Positions 32,675 through 42,402 are shown, counted from the stretch's first letter. The stretch: DNA of 64,000 bases from Seonamhaeicola sediminis (GCF_004358095.2 NZ_SMZJ02000006.1:62001-126000); one strand, 5' to 3'. Notes: generated by a model from the sequence alone, not told the origin. Numbers and translations are program-made.

Positions 32675-33589
32675 TTAATTTTTAGTAAAATAATAAATAT
32701 CATCATCTCCTTTTCCATTTGGTCTTTTAGATGATAAAAAACCAGACTCACATCCATCAAAGGTAATCAAAGAAAAGTCATCTTTAATACTGTTTAAAGG
32801 TTTAGATAATTTTTCGGCTTTTGCAAACATACCAGTTTTACCCATGGTGCTTTTGTAAATATCATACCCTCCATAACCACCAGGCCTATTTGATGCAAAA
32901 TATAAAGTATTATCGTTGGCTATTACTGGAAACATTTCCCTGCTATATGAGTTTACATTACTTCCTAAGTTTTCTGGTTCACTATAGGTATTGTTCTCTA
33001 AAATATCTACTTTAAAAATATCTGAACCTCCCTTTGTAGTTTCTTTTCCCCCTCTAAGATTTGCAGTAAAATAGAGTGTTTTTCCATCTTTACTTAATGA
33101 CGGGTGAGCATAAGAATACCTTGGTTTACAAAAAGGTAGTACCTTAAAATTTGTCCAACCTAAACCCTGTTTATATTCTCCAACTTCAATATGAAAATTA
33201 TTCATATTAAAATCACCTTTTGGCTTGTTTTTATTAGTATACCTAACGGTTATATAAATACTTGCTCCATCAGGTGAAATAGAGGCACTTATTATATGGG
33301 GTTTGTTTTGCTTTGAATCAATTTTTATTGGATTTATAATTTGAATACTCCCTGCTCCATCAATAATACCTCTATAAACACCAAATACAGGCTCTCCTTG
33401 TAAATACTCTATTCTACCTTTTTTATCTAGTATATAAGTTGTTAAAACAACTTCACCATTAGCTAACGGCATCAATCCGAAATGTGGAAATTCGTCGTTT
33501 AATTGAATATTAGTAACTGTATATTCTTTAGGTTGTGAAAAAGAAAGAAACCAAAAGAAAAAGATTATGGGGCAAAATAAATGTTTCAT
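32675..33589 (-). CDS. Exported PD40 (TolB-like) beta-propeller protein
   Basis: A 304-aa secreted protein with N-terminal signal CPIIFFFWFLSFSQ. It contains repeats of the PD40/WD40-like kind: LSKDGKTLYFTANLRGG, VIANDNTLYFASNRPGGYGG and FLSSKRPNGKGDDDIYYF. Propellers of this sort commonly bind proteins or cell-wall material in the periplasm; no OmpA domain is present. Only about four blades are plain, so the fold may be a partial or atypical propeller. Confidence 0.83.
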   Translation of the reverse strand: MKHLFCPIIFFFWFLSFSQPKEYTVTNIQLNDEFPHFGLMPLANGEVVLTTYILDKKGRIEYLQGEPVFGVYRGIIDGAGSIQIINPIKIDSKQNKPHIISASISPDGASIYITVRYTNKNKPKGDFNMNNFHIEVGEYKQGLGWTNFKVLPFCKPRYSYAHPSLSKDGKTLYFTANLRGGKETTKGGSDIFKVDILENNTYSEPENLGSNVNSYSREMFPVIANDNTLYFASNRPGGYGGYDIYKSTMGKTGMFAKAEKLSKPLNSIKDDFSLITFDGCESGFLSSKRPNGKGDDDIYYFTKN

Positions 33590-33625
33590 AACTTAGTCTT
33601 AATAGCTCTAAAGTTACTAAAAGTT

Positions 33626-34801
33626 TTATTCACGTCTAAACTGCTTAGTTTCTTCAAAAACATACTCCAGAATTTGTTTGTCCTGTTCAGTAAATTCTAT
33701 GTTACGTCTAGCCATAACAACTCTAGTAACTTCAAAGACTTTCTTGGTTAAAAAGGTTGTATATCCACTGCTGCCACCCCAACTAAAACTAGGAACAAAA
33801 TTTCTTGGAAAACCGCTACCAAAAATATTAGCACTAACACCTACTACTGTACCAGTGTTAAACATGGTGTTGATACCAGCTTTACTATGATCGCCCATTA
33901 TTAAACCACAAAACTGCAATCCAGTTTTAGCAAACCCTTTTGTGTCGTAATTCCACAACCTAACTTCTGCATAATTATTTTTTAAATTAGAGGTATTGGT
34001 ATCTGCTCCCAAATTACACCACTCTCCTAAAACCGAATTTCCTAAAAAGCCATCATGACCTTTACTTGAATACCCAAAAATTACACAGTTATCAACTTCA
34101 CCTCCTACCTTACAGTGGGGACCAATAGTTGTTGGTCCATAAATTTTTGCCGCCATTTTTACAATAGCATTTTCACAAAGAGCAAATGGACCTCTAATCA
34201 TAGAACCTTCCATGATTTCGGTATTTTTACCAATATATATAGGACCTTTTTCTGCATTTAATGAGCATAGTGGTAATTTTGCTCCTTCTTCAATAAAAAT
34301 ATTATCAGAATGAAAGGCCACCGTAGTTTCTGGTATGGGTTTAGACTTTCTATCCTTTGTAATTAAATCAAAGTCTTCATGAATAGCTTCTCCGTTTTTT
34401 GAAAAAATATCCCAAGTATGTTCAATTTTTAAACAATCATCTTCAAATTCAATGGCTTCATAAGTGTTGAAATCAATATCTTCTTGACCCTCTTTTGAGT
34501 AAAATGCAATAACATCTTCACCCTTAAAAACAGCTTGATTTTCTTCAAGATTTCTTATCATTTCAACTAATTCTAAATTAGGAAGATAAGAAGCATTTAT
34601 CATGACATTTTTATCCATCTCAACCATTGGGAATTTATCCGATAGATAATCTTCTGTCACGGTAGTTGTTGTAGTATCTAAATAGGTTTCCCACTTTTGC
34701 CGTATGGTTAAAATACCTACTCTAATATCGGCTACCGGACGCGTATAAGTAAAAGGCAGTAAATTGTTTCTTGAAGGACCATCAAATAAGATATAGTTCA
34801 T
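33626..34801 (-). CDS. GlmU-family sugar nucleotidyltransferase-like protein
   Basis: A 391-aa protein typical of Bacteroidetes. The N-terminus (MNYILFDGPSRNNLLPFTYTRP) replaces the classical nucleotidyltransferase motif. The C-terminal half is a left-handed beta-helix with hexapeptide-like repeats (PIYIGKNTEIMEGSMIRGPF, VGGEVDNCVIFGYSSKGHDG). It may transfer an acetyl or nucleotide group in cell-envelope sugar synthesis, but activity is not certain. The ATG at 34801 is chosen; an ATG at 34819 adds six residues. Confidence 0.85.
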   Translation of the reverse strand: MNYILFDGPSRNNLLPFTYTRPVADIRVGILTIRQKWETYLDTTTTTVTEDYLSDKFPMVEMDKNVMINASYLPNLELVEMIRNLEENQAVFKGEDVIAFYSKEGQEDIDFNTYEAIEFEDDCLKIEHTWDIFSKNGEAIHEDFDLITKDRKSKPIPETTVAFHSDNIFIEEGAKLPLCSLNAEKGPIYIGKNTEIMEGSMIRGPFALCENAIVKMAAKIYGPTTIGPHCKVGGEVDNCVIFGYSSKGHDGFLGNSVLGEWCNLGADTNTSNLKNNYAEVRLWNYDTKGFAKTGLQFCGLIMGDHSKAGINTMFNTGTVVGVSANIFGSGFPRNFVPSFSWGGSSGYTTFLTKKVFEVTRVVMARRNIEFTEQDKQILEYVFEETKQFRRE

Positions 34802-34883
34802 TAGAAAGTTTAAGTTCAAAGTTTAAAGCATTCTAACTCTAAACTCTAGTTACGCAATCAAAAATAGCTTAAAATCAGAAAAC

Positions 34884-34912
34884 AAAAAAGCCTTTCTGTA
34901 TCAGAAAGGCTT
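34884..34912 (-). terminator. Terminator of rpmE
   Basis: An 11-bp stem (34888-34898 with 34902-34912) has a 3-nt loop. The minus strand follows with a T-rich run. Confidence 0.88.
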
Positions 34913-34937
34913 AATGATATTATATAGTCGTTAAAGT

Positions 34938-35189
34938 TTATTTTTTAAACTTAGCGTATTTAGTTTTGAATTTGTCAATACGTCCTGCAGTATCTACTAA
35001 TTTAGATTTACCAGTATAGTATGGGTGCGATGTTCTTGAAATCTCCATTTTTACTAGAGGATACTCAACACCATCAACCTCTAAAGTTTCATTAGTCTCT
35101 GCAGTAGATTTAGTTAAAAACACATCATCGTTAGACATATCTTTAAATGCTACTAATCTATAATTTTCTGGGTGTATACCTTTTTTCAT
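34938..35189 (-). CDS. rpmE2: 50S ribosomal protein L31, type B
   Basis: An 83-aa protein with the type B L31 features: [19 protein letters not shown], then the type B core [12 protein letters not shown] and a Lys-rich tail. The zinc-binding CxxC of type A L31 is absent, so it is zinc-free. It is part of the 50S subunit near the central protuberance. It has a strong terminator 25 bp downstream. Confidence 0.96.
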   Translation of the reverse strand: MKKGIHPENYRLVAFKDMSNDDVFLTKSTAETNETLEVDGVEYPLVKMEISRTSHPYYTGKSKLVDTAGRIDKFKTKYAKFKK

Positions 35190-35299
35190 CGCTTTACGCT
35201 TTAAATCTTTAATTTTTCGAGGTGCAAATTTAAGTATTTTTTATAAATTCACAATACTTTTAGTTAATTTTTATTTCAACTTTTTGTGTAACTATTTGG

Positions 35300-35307
35300 T
35301 ATCTTTG
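35300..35307 (+). promoter_or_regulatory. -7 promoter element of the DUF4199 gene
   Basis: TATCTTTG matches TAnnTTTG, 39 bp before the ATG at 35347. Confidence 0.45.
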
Positions 35308-35346
35308 AATACTAACTTTTCAACTAACACTACAAACACATTTAAC

Positions 35347-35880
35347 ATGGAGAAATCTTTTAAATCTATTGCCAAAGATTATGGTATATATCTTGGTGCA
35401 GTTCTTGGTATATTAACCGTTGGAGCTTATGCCGTTAATTTAGACCTATTTGTTAATACTCTCTTTGGTATATCTATATACATTATTGCTATTGCTTTTG
35501 GTATCGTTGCTATTTTGAAGGCTAAAAAAAACCTTGACGGCTATATAAATTTCAAAGAATCTTTTACCGCTTACTTTGTTTGCATTTTGATAGGGTTAGC
35601 TTTAGCAACATTTATATCCTTTATAATATTTAATTTTATAGATACTGAAGCCGCTATTGTATTAAAAGAAAAATCCCTTGACAAAATTGTTCAAGTTTAT
35701 AAAAACATGAATCAATCTGAAGAAAAGATTGCTGAATTAGTTGAAAAAATGGAGTCTGAAAATTTGTTTTCTATTAAAAACTCTTTAATTTCATTATTAA
35801 TAAATTATTTATTACCATTATCTGTGATTGGATTGCTAATTGCTGTAGTTATGAGAAAAAATAAACCAGAGACAGAATAA
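35347..35880 (+). CDS. DUF4199 family membrane protein
   Basis: A 177-aa inner-membrane protein of DUF4199, a Bacteroidetes family. It has about four helices (YLGAVLGILTVGAYAVN, LFGISIYIIAIAFGIVAIL, FVCILIGLALATFISFIIF and a last one near residues 148-168). A charged loop (EEKIAELVEKMESEN) lies between helices 3 and 4. The function is unknown. The chosen ATG removes an upstream extension without similarity. It precedes a glycosyltransferase gene by 42 bp. Confidence 0.87.
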   Translation: MEKSFKSIAKDYGIYLGAVLGILTVGAYAVNLDLFVNTLFGISIYIIAIAFGIVAILKAKKNLDGYINFKESFTAYFVCILIGLALATFISFIIFNFIDTEAAIVLKEKSLDKIVQVYKNMNQSEEKIAELVEKMESENLFSIKNSLISLLINYLLPLSVIGLLIAVVMRKNKPETE

Positions 35881-35886
35881 TTTCCC

Positions 35887-35894
35887 TATTTTTG
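35887..35894 (+). promoter_or_regulatory. -7 promoter element of the glycosyltransferase gene
   Basis: TATTTTTG matches TAnnTTTG, 28 bp before the ATG at 35923. Confidence 0.45.
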
Positions 35895-35922
35895 AAATCA
35901 TCAAAATTTTGAAATTTCTTAA

Positions 35923-36870
35923 ATGAACATATCTGTAGTTATACCACTACTTAACGAACAAGACTCTTTAAAAGAATTACATGATTGGATTGCTAAAGTT
36001 ATGCAGTCTAATCATTTTTCTTATGAAATCATATTTATTGATGATGGAAGCACCGATGATTCTTGGAAGATTATTTCTAATTTAGCTACTAAAAATAAAG
36101 GTGTAAAAGGTATTCAATTTTTAAAAAACTTCGGAAAATCACAGGCCTTACACGCCGGTTTTGAAAAAGCTCAAGGTGATGTAGTTATTACAATGGATGC
36201 CGATTTACAGGACAACCCCGACGAAATTCCTGAGCTCTACAATATGATTGTTAATGACAAATTTGATTTGGTTTCGGGCTGGAAAAAAAAGCGATATGAT
36301 TCTGTTATCACTAAAAACCTGCCTTCTAAACTGTTTAATTGGGCAGCTAGAAAAACTTCGGGGGTTAAACTACATGATTTCAATTGCGGTTTGAAAGCAT
36401 ACCATAGTAATGTTGTTAAAAACATTGATGTTAATGGAGAAATGCACCGCTATATACCAGTACTTTCTAAAAACGCTGGATTTACCAAAATTGGAGAAAA
36501 AGTTGTAAAACATCAAGCCAGAAAATATGGTGTTACTAAATTTGGAATGAACCGGTTTTTGCATGGTTTCCTAGACCTTATTACTATTTGGTTTATTTCT
36601 AGATTTGGCAAACGTCCCATGCATTTATTTGGTGCTTTAGGAGTCATTATGTTTATAATTGGTTTTGGTTTTGCACTATATTTAGGTATTGACAAATTAT
36701 TTTTAAACAAAACTGGAAGACTCATCACCCAACGTCCTCAATTCTATATAGCTCTTTCAACCATGATTATTGGAACACAGTTTTTTGTGGCCGGTTTTTT
36801 AGGTGAAATAATTTTACGTACCAAAGAAGGGAAAAAACGGTACTTGGTTAAAGATGAATTGAATTTATAA
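35923..36870 (+). CDS. Family 2 glycosyltransferase (polyprenyl-phosphate sugar type)
   Basis: A 315-aa GT-A glycosyltransferase. N-terminal motifs are SVVIPLLNEQDSLKEL and FIDDGSTDDSW; the metal-binding DxD is MDADLQDNP. Two C-terminal membrane helices (HLFGALGVIMFIIGFGFAL and FYIALSTMIIGTQFFVAGFL) place it with dolichyl- and undecaprenyl-phosphate sugar transferases such as GtrB/ArnC. It likely loads a sugar onto a lipid carrier. The sugar is unknown. Confidence 0.9.
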   Translation: MNISVVIPLLNEQDSLKELHDWIAKVMQSNHFSYEIIFIDDGSTDDSWKIISNLATKNKGVKGIQFLKNFGKSQALHAGFEKAQGDVVITMDADLQDNPDEIPELYNMIVNDKFDLVSGWKKKRYDSVITKNLPSKLFNWAARKTSGVKLHDFNCGLKAYHSNVVKNIDVNGEMHRYIPVLSKNAGFTKIGEKVVKHQARKYGVTKFGMNRFLHGFLDLITIWFISRFGKRPMHLFGALGVIMFIIGFGFALYLGIDKLFLNKTGRLITQRPQFYIALSTMIIGTQFFVAGFLGEIILRTKEGKKRYLVKDELNL

Positions 36871-36874
36871 AACA

Positions 36875-36901
36875 TACGAAAACTGATATTTTGTTTTCGT
36901 A
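36875..36901. terminator. Hairpin after the glycosyltransferase gene
   Basis: TACGAAAAC (36875-36883) and GTTTTCGTA (36893-36901) pair with a 9-nt loop. It lacks a U-tract, so termination strength is uncertain. Confidence 0.45.
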
Positions 36902-36951
36902 ATAAACCCTTCAAAATAAAAAAATTTTAGCCCAGTTTTTAATCATTTGAT

Positions 36952-36959
36952 TACTTTTG
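36952..36959 (+). promoter_or_regulatory. -7 promoter element of the phosphosugar mutase gene
   Basis: TACTTTTG matches TAnnTTTG, 21 bp before the ATG at 36981. Confidence 0.45.
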
Positions 36960-36980
36960 CAATGTAATTTTAAGCACATT

Positions 36981-38711
36981 ATGATTTATATCGAACCAAA
37001 AATTTTAGATAGAATAAACTCCTGGTTAACTCCAGCTTTTGATGAAGAAACCCAGCAATTCATAAAAGATAGTATAGCAAACAACCCTGAAGATATTCAG
37101 GAAAGTTTTTACAAAGATTTAGAATTTGGAACTGGTGGAATGCGCGGTATAATGGGTATTGGCACCAACAGAATTAATAAGTATACTCTAGGAAAAAGCA
37201 CTCAAGGATTAAGCAATTACTTAAAGAAATCATTTCCAGATGAAAACATAAAAACAGTTATTGCTTATGACTGTAGACACAATAGTAAGGCATTGGCAAA
37301 AGTGGTGGCTGATGTATTTTCGGCTAACGGCATTGAAGTATATTTATTTGAAGATTTACGCCCTACTCCAGAATTATCGTTTGCAGTGAGACACTTAAAT
37401 TGTCATTGCGGTATTGTTTTAACTGCTTCCCATAACCCACCAGAGTACAATGGCTATAAAGTGTATTGGCAAGATGGAGGGCAATTAGTTCCACCACAAG
37501 ACGGTGAGGTAATTGACGCCATAAATGCCCTAGATTATGCTGATATAAAATTTGAAGCTAATAAGAACCTTATAAATTACATAGGCGATACTATTGACAA
37601 TGTATTTATTGATGCCTCTGTAAAAAATGGAAGCTTAGGCCTAAGTCAGGAGGCCAAAGATGATTTAACTATTGTTTTTACTTCGTTGCATGGGACTTCA
37701 ATCACTGCAGTTCCAGAAACGCTTAAAAGAGCTGGCTACAAGAATGTTCATATAGTTGAAGAACAAAGAACACCAAATGGAGATTTTCCAACTGTAGAAT
37801 CGCCAAACCCAGAAGAACCTGCAGCCTTAAAAATGGCTTTAGAATTGGCTGATAAAGTTGGCGCTGATATTGTTATTGGAACAGATCCTGATTGTGATAG
37901 ACTTGGAGTTGCAGTTAGAAATTTAGAGGGTAAACTTACGCTTTTAAATGGAAATCAAACTATGGTAATGATGACCGATTTCCTTTTAAAGCTTTGGAAG
38001 AAAGAAGGTAAGATTACAGGAAAAGAATTTATTGCATCAACCATTGTATCTACCCCAATGCTTACAAAAATGGCAGCAGCCTATGGCGTTGAAAGTAAAA
38101 TTGTTTTAACTGGCTTTAAATGGATTGCCAAATTAATAAAAGATTACCCTCAGTTGCAGTATATAGGTGGTGGTGAAGAGAGTTTTGGTTATATGGTTGG
38201 TGATTTTGTTCGTGATAAAGATGCGGTTACCTCTACCCTTCTAGCCATAGAAATTGCGGCTCATGCTAAAGCTAATGGAAGTTCTGTTTTCGAAGAACTT
38301 ATTAAACTTTATGTTGAGCATGGATTCTTTAAAGAAAAATTAGTATCATTAACAAAAAAGGGGATTGAAGGCGCAGAAGAAATCAAACAAATGATGATTG
38401 ACGCCAGAGAAAATCCATTAACCGAAGTAAATGGGGCTAAAGTTGTAAAAGTTGAAGATTACCAATTATCGGTTTCAAAAAATATGATTACTGGTGAAGT
38501 AAGTGTTATTGACATCCCAAAATCTAATGTACTTATTTATTACACAGAAGATGGCACTCAAGTAGCCCTTAGACCAAGTGGAACTGAACCAAAAATAAAA
38601 TTCTATATAAGTTCTAATACCACGTTAGACAATGTAGCAGCTTTTAAAACTACTGAACAAGAATTGAATAATAAAATTGACGCCATTCTTAAGGATATGA
38701 AGCTCGTTTAA
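36981..38711 (+). CDS. Phospho-sugar mutase (phosphoglucomutase/phosphomannomutase)
   Basis: A 576-aa alpha-D-phosphohexomutase. The phosphoserine loop is [16 protein letters not shown], the Mg2+ loop [11 protein letters not shown], the sugar-binding loop GGGEESFGY, and the phosphate-binding loop [14 protein letters not shown]. It interconverts 1- and 6-phosphosugars for glycogen or nucleotide-sugar supply. The length suits the PGM/phosphopentomutase-like long form. The ATG at 36981 is preferred over an upstream TTG. Its stop overlaps the ATG of the ABC exporter by one base. Confidence 0.92.
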   Translation: MIYIEPKILDRINSWLTPAFDEETQQFIKDSIANNPEDIQESFYKDLEFGTGGMRGIMGIGTNRINKYTLGKSTQGLSNYLKKSFPDENIKTVIAYDCRHNSKALAKVVADVFSANGIEVYLFEDLRPTPELSFAVRHLNCHCGIVLTASHNPPEYNGYKVYWQDGGQLVPPQDGEVIDAINALDYADIKFEANKNLINYIGDTIDNVFIDASVKNGSLGLSQEAKDDLTIVFTSLHGTSITAVPETLKRAGYKNVHIVEEQRTPNGDFPTVESPNPEEPAALKMALELADKVGADIVIGTDPDCDRLGVAVRNLEGKLTLLNGNQTMVMMTDFLLKLWKKEGKITGKEFIASTIVSTPMLTKMAAAYGVESKIVLTGFKWIAKLIKDYPQLQYIGGGEESFGYMVGDFVRDKDAVTSTLLAIEIAAHAKANGSSVFEELIKLYVEHGFFKEKLVSLTKKGIEGAEEIKQMMIDARENPLTEVNGAKVVKVEDYQLSVSKNMITGEVSVIDIPKSNVLIYYTEDGTQVALRPSGTEPKIKFYISSNTTLDNVAAFKTTEQELNNKIDAILKDMKLV

Positions 38712-40549
38712 TGAACCAATTTTTTAAAATACTACGGTATGCAAAACCATACACACGTTTTGCCTTAGGACACATTTTTTCTAATGTGTTTTTTGCTTTA
38801 TTTGGAACCCTTTCTTTTGTGGCTCTTATGCCTATGCTGGATGTGATTTTTGAAAAGGAAAAAGTAATTCCTAATTCAAAACCCATATATAAAGGAATTA
38901 CGGAAATAGGTCATTTTGCCGAGGACTCTCTAGCTTTCTACATGAATGAGTTTACTGGTGGTGATAAATCTAAAGCACTTATTTTTGTAATTATTCTTAT
39001 TGTAATCACCTTTTTCCTCAAGAATATTTTTGGCTATTTAGCTAATTATTTCATGGTATTTTTAAGAAATGGCGTTATCAGAGACATAAGAAACGAAGTT
39101 TACAAAAAGGTTTTATACTTGCCACTATCCTATTTTTCAGAAAAAAGAAAAGGAGATATTATAGCCAGAGTTACTGGTGATGTTAATGACCTGCAATATT
39201 CTATGCTTCCTGTACTGGAACTTATTGTTAGAGAACCACTCACCATAATTTTTACGCTGGCTGCAATGCTTATAATAAGCACTAAATTAACCTTGTTTGT
39301 TTTTTTATTTATTCCAATTATGGGATTCATAATTTCTAAAATTGGGAAAAGCCTTAAACGAAAGTCGGATAGGGTACAAAAAGAACAAGGACTATTTTTA
39401 TCTACTTTAGAGGAGACACTATCTGGTTTAAGAATCATTAAAGGTTTTAATGCTGAAGAAAAATTCAATAGGCATTTTAAAGCATCAACAGAAAGATACT
39501 ATAACTTTTCCAATAAACTATTAAACCGACAAAATCTTGCTTCTCCAACTAGCGAATTTTTAGGTATTGGTATGATATCAATTATTTTGTGGTATGGTGG
39601 TAATTTAATTATTAGTGGTGATTCAAATTTGTTTTTAGATGGTAGTAAATTCATTGTTTATATTGGTTTGGCTTATAATATTCTAACCCCTGCAAAAGCT
39701 ATATCTAGAGGTTTGGTAAATGTAAAAAAAGGAGGAGCTGCAGCAGAAAGAATTCAAGAAATTCTAAATTCTGAAAACCCATTAAAAGATAAACTTAAGG
39801 CTCTTGAAAAAGAAGGTTTCAATTCTAAAATAGAGTTTAAAAATATATGGTTTAAATACAAAGATGAGTATGTTTTAAAAGATTTTTCGTTAACCATTAC
39901 AAAAGGAAAAACAGTGGCATTGGTAGGGCAATCAGGTAGTGGAAAATCTACCATTGCTAACCTTATCACCAGATTTTACGATGTTAACAAGGGACAAATT
40001 CTAATTGATGGTATTGATATCAAGGATTTAACCACCACATCCTTAAGAGCTCAATTAGGGTTGGTTACTCAAGATGCCATACTTTTTAATGAAAGTATAA
40101 AAGAAAATCTTCTTTTGGGTAATGAAATGGCCACTGATAAAGATATCATAAATGCCTTAAAAGTAGCCAATGCTTGGGAATTTGTGAAAGATTTACCTCA
40201 AGGTATTGATACCAATATAGGTGACGCAGGAAATAAGCTTTCTGGTGGCCAAAAACAACGTTTAAGTATTGCTAGGGCTGTTCTTAAAAGTCCGCCAATA
40301 ATGGTATTAGACGAAGCTACTTCAGCTTTAGATACCGAAAGCGAGCGTTTGGTTCAGGTAGCTCTAGAAAATATGATGAAAAATAGAACTTCTATTGTCA
40401 TTGCTCATCGGTTATCTACAATTCAGAACGCAGATGAAATAGTTGTTTTACACAAAGGCGAAATAGTAGAACAAGGAAAACACAATGAGCTTATAAATAA
40501 AAATGGAACCTATAAAAAGCTTGTTGACATGCAAAGTTTAGAAGTTTAA
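38711..40549 (+). CDS. ABC exporter, fused permease-ATPase (MsbA-like)
   Basis: A 612-aa half-transporter. Residues ~15-345 form the six-helix membrane domain, residues ~370-605 the ATPase. Walker A is GQSGSGKST, the signature LSGGQKQR, Walker B IMVLDEATSALD, and the switch His is in IVIAHRLSTIQ. The group exports lipids or amphipathic compounds (MsbA, LmrA types). It overlaps the mutase gene by 1 bp (TAATG), suggesting a shared transcript and perhaps a role in envelope sugar-lipid export. Confidence 0.92.
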   Translation: MNQFFKILRYAKPYTRFALGHIFSNVFFALFGTLSFVALMPMLDVIFEKEKVIPNSKPIYKGITEIGHFAEDSLAFYMNEFTGGDKSKALIFVIILIVITFFLKNIFGYLANYFMVFLRNGVIRDIRNEVYKKVLYLPLSYFSEKRKGDIIARVTGDVNDLQYSMLPVLELIVREPLTIIFTLAAMLIISTKLTLFVFLFIPIMGFIISKIGKSLKRKSDRVQKEQGLFLSTLEETLSGLRIIKGFNAEEKFNRHFKASTERYYNFSNKLLNRQNLASPTSEFLGIGMISIILWYGGNLIISGDSNLFLDGSKFIVYIGLAYNILTPAKAISRGLVNVKKGGAAAERIQEILNSENPLKDKLKALEKEGFNSKIEFKNIWFKYKDEYVLKDFSLTITKGKTVALVGQSGSGKSTIANLITRFYDVNKGQILIDGIDIKDLTTTSLRAQLGLVTQDAILFNESIKENLLLGNEMATDKDIINALKVANAWEFVKDLPQGIDTNIGDAGNKLSGGQKQRLSIARAVLKSPPIMVLDEATSALDTESERLVQVALENMMKNRTSIVIAHRLSTIQNADEIVVLHKGEIVEQGKHNELINKNGTYKKLVDMQSLEV

Positions 40550-40587
40550 AATACACGTAATATCAAGATATCAAGCTTTATAAAAGC

Positions 40588-40624
40588 AAAAAAGGATAGA
40601 GATTTGGGCATCTATCCTTTTTTT
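40588..40624 (+). terminator. Terminator of the ABC exporter transcript
   Basis: AAAAGGATAGA pairs with TCTATCCTTTT around a 10-nt loop and is followed by T-residues. Confidence 0.85.
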
Positions 40625-40708
40625 GTTCATTGTTAGATTTGGGGACGACTAACACATAAGTAGGTTTCTGATACAAACATAAAACAAATAAAAGTATACA
40701 GCAAGAAA

Positions 40709-40748
40709 AAAATGTATTTTGTCGATTCAAAATGTATTTCATCGATTT
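40709..40748 (+). repeat. Two 20-bp tandem repeats upstream of the sigma-factor gene
   Basis: The unit AAAATGTATTTTGTCGATTC is followed directly by AAAATGTATTTCATCGATTT (3 mismatches). The two-turn period suggests a dimeric regulator site, as in LytTR-type targets. A separate inverted repeat, TTAGTCT-AA-AGACTAA, lies at 40833-40848, just before the start. The rest of 40625-40857 is AT-rich, with no gene seen. Confidence 0.6.
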
Positions 40749-40857
40749 TTTAAAATATAAATAACAGGTAATCAATTAATTAGTTTTAACGAAAAATTCA
40801 ATTTTTTTTCGATTAAACTTTACTATATTTAGTTAGTCTAAAGACTAAATTTTGCTT

Positions 40858-41400
40858 GTGTTAAACGAAGAGGAACTTTTACAGCAACTAAAATCTAAAA
40901 CTCACAAAGAACAAGCTTTTAGAACCTTAATAACGCTTTACAAGGAGCGTCTTTACTGGCATATACGTAATATTGTAAAGTCTCATGATGATACCGATGA
41001 TGTGTTACAGAACACTTTTATCAAAGTTTTTAAAAATATCAATAACTTTAAAGGCAATAGCAAACTCTATTCATGGATGTACAGAATAGCTACAAATGAA
41101 TCTATAACATTCATTAACAAAAACGTAAAACGGTTACAAATAAGTAGTGAAGATGTTCAAAAATTAGCTATTAGTAACCTGACTTCAGATGTTTATTTTG
41201 AAGGGGATGAAATTCAATTAAAGCTACAACAAGCTATTGCTTCACTACCAAACAAACAACAATTGGTTTTTAATATGAAATATTTTCAGGATTTAAAATA
41301 CAAGGAAATGGCAGATATTTTAGAAACCAGTGAAGGTGCTTTAAAAGCTTCATACCACATTGCTGTGAAAAAAATTGAATCCTATTTAACTCAAGATTAA
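40858..41400 (+). CDS. RNA polymerase sigma-70 family factor (ECF-like)
   Basis: A 180-aa sigma factor. Region 2 has SHDDTDDVLQNTFIKVFKNI and KLYSWMYRIATNESITFIN; region 4 has ALKASYHIAVKKIESYL, preceded by LPNKQQLVFNMKYFQDLKY. This two-region layout is that of ECF sigma factors. The start is taken as GTG 40858 (VLNEEELL); a TTG at 40852 would add two residues. It is followed by a single-helix membrane protein and a Spy-like exported protein, a typical flavobacterial arrangement. Confidence 0.92.
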   Translation: MLNEEELLQQLKSKTHKEQAFRTLITLYKERLYWHIRNIVKSHDDTDDVLQNTFIKVFKNINNFKGNSKLYSWMYRIATNESITFINKNVKRLQISSEDVQKLAISNLTSDVYFEGDEIQLKLQQAIASLPNKQQLVFNMKYFQDLKYKEMADILETSEGALKASYHIAVKKIESYLTQD

Positions 41401-41433
41401 ACCATTAAAACATTTATTAGTCTTATAGGTAAG

Positions 41434-41925
41434 ATGAAAAAAAATAAATTACATAATATAAAAAATAGTGGTTTTAAAGCGCCCAATCAATACTTTGATA
41501 CACTTGAGGATCATATTATAAATGAGTTAAAACTAAAAGAACGCTCTCATACCTCTGGTTTTAAAGCTCCAGATAATTATTTTGATAGTTTAGAAGAAAC
41601 CATTTTAAATAAAGTTTCCAGAGAAAGTAAACCGAAGGTTTTTGAATTATTTAGTAACAAAACTATTGTTTATGCATCTAGCATTGCAGCTGCAGTATTA
41701 TTGCTAATTAGCTTATCTTTATTTGATAGTAAGATTTCGTTTGATGATTTGGATAACGAAACTGTTGAAAATTACCTCTTGTATGAAAATATTGATTCAT
41801 ATGAAATTGCTTCTTTTTTGAATGAAGAAGACTTAAAAGAAGAAAATTTTGTAGAATTTAATATTGATGAAGAAGTCGTTGAAGATTACATCTTTGACAA
41901 CCTAGACGTAGAAGATTTATACTAA
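41434..41925 (+). CDS. Putative anti-sigma factor, single membrane helix
   Basis: A 163-aa protein. The cytoplasmic N-terminus holds two near-identical blocks: SGFKAPNQYFDTLEDHIIN (~12-30) and SGFKAPDNYFDSLEETILN (~42-60). A single helix (YASSIAAAVLLLISLSLF) follows at ~77-94. The periplasmic tail is strongly acidic. Position 33 bp after the sigma gene and this topology fit an anti-sigma factor, but no zinc-binding or RseA-like motif is seen. Confidence 0.7.
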   Translation: MKKNKLHNIKNSGFKAPNQYFDTLEDHIINELKLKERSHTSGFKAPDNYFDSLEETILNKVSRESKPKVFELFSNKTIVYASSIAAAVLLLISLSLFDSKISFDDLDNETVENYLLYENIDSYEIASFLNEEDLKEENFVEFNIDEEVVEDYIFDNLDVEDLY

Positions 41926-41940
41926 AAAATTAAAATAAAC

Positions 41941-42396
41941 ATGAAGATATATTTACTCCCTTTATTAATATTCTTATTATCATTAAACCTGTCTGCTCAA
42001 CAATCAGATAGAGAAAAAATTGAAGCACTTAAAGTGTCTTTCATTACTGAACAACTAGATTTAACTAAGGAAGAGGCTGAGAAGTTTTGGCCTGTCTATA
42101 ATGAGTTTGACAAAAAAAATCATGCCATCAGACATCAAGAAATGAGAAGTGTTAGAAAAGAAATTAAAGACAACCTTAGTTCTATGACTGATAAAAAAGC
42201 TGAAGAATTATTAAGTAAATTGAATAGTATAGAATCTCGTTTACACAAAAATAGATTAGATTTTACTACTAAGATTAAAACTATTTTGTCTCCTAAAAAA
42301 GTAATTAAACTAAAGGTAGCTGAAGAAGATTTTAAAAGAAAAATGTTCAACCAGTTTAAAAGTCGAAGAAGTGGAGAAAAAGGAAACAAACACTAA
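41941..42396 (+). CDS. Exported Spy/CpxP-like helical protein
   Basis: A 151-aa exported protein with signal peptide (LLPLLIFLLSLNLSAQ). The mature part is a helical, basic sensor-like domain: TEQLDLTKEEAEKFWPVYNEFDKK, then a charged helix and RLHKNRLDFTTKIKTILSPKK. It resembles Spy/CpxP-type periplasmic stress proteins and LTXXQ-containing sensors. Being the third gene of the sigma operon, it may detect envelope stress or metal and report through the anti-sigma factor; this is inferred from position. Confidence 0.8.
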   Translation: MKIYLLPLLIFLLSLNLSAQQSDREKIEALKVSFITEQLDLTKEEAEKFWPVYNEFDKKNHAIRHQEMRSVRKEIKDNLSSMTDKKAEELLSKLNSIESRLHKNRLDFTTKIKTILSPKKVIKLKVAEEDFKRKMFNQFKSRRSGEKGNKH

Positions 42397-42402
42397 AAGT
42401 AT

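Noticed and set aside
40578-40775. Minus-strand frame in the gap before the sigma gene
   Set aside because: It covers a terminator and the tandem repeats and has no protein-like conservation signals.
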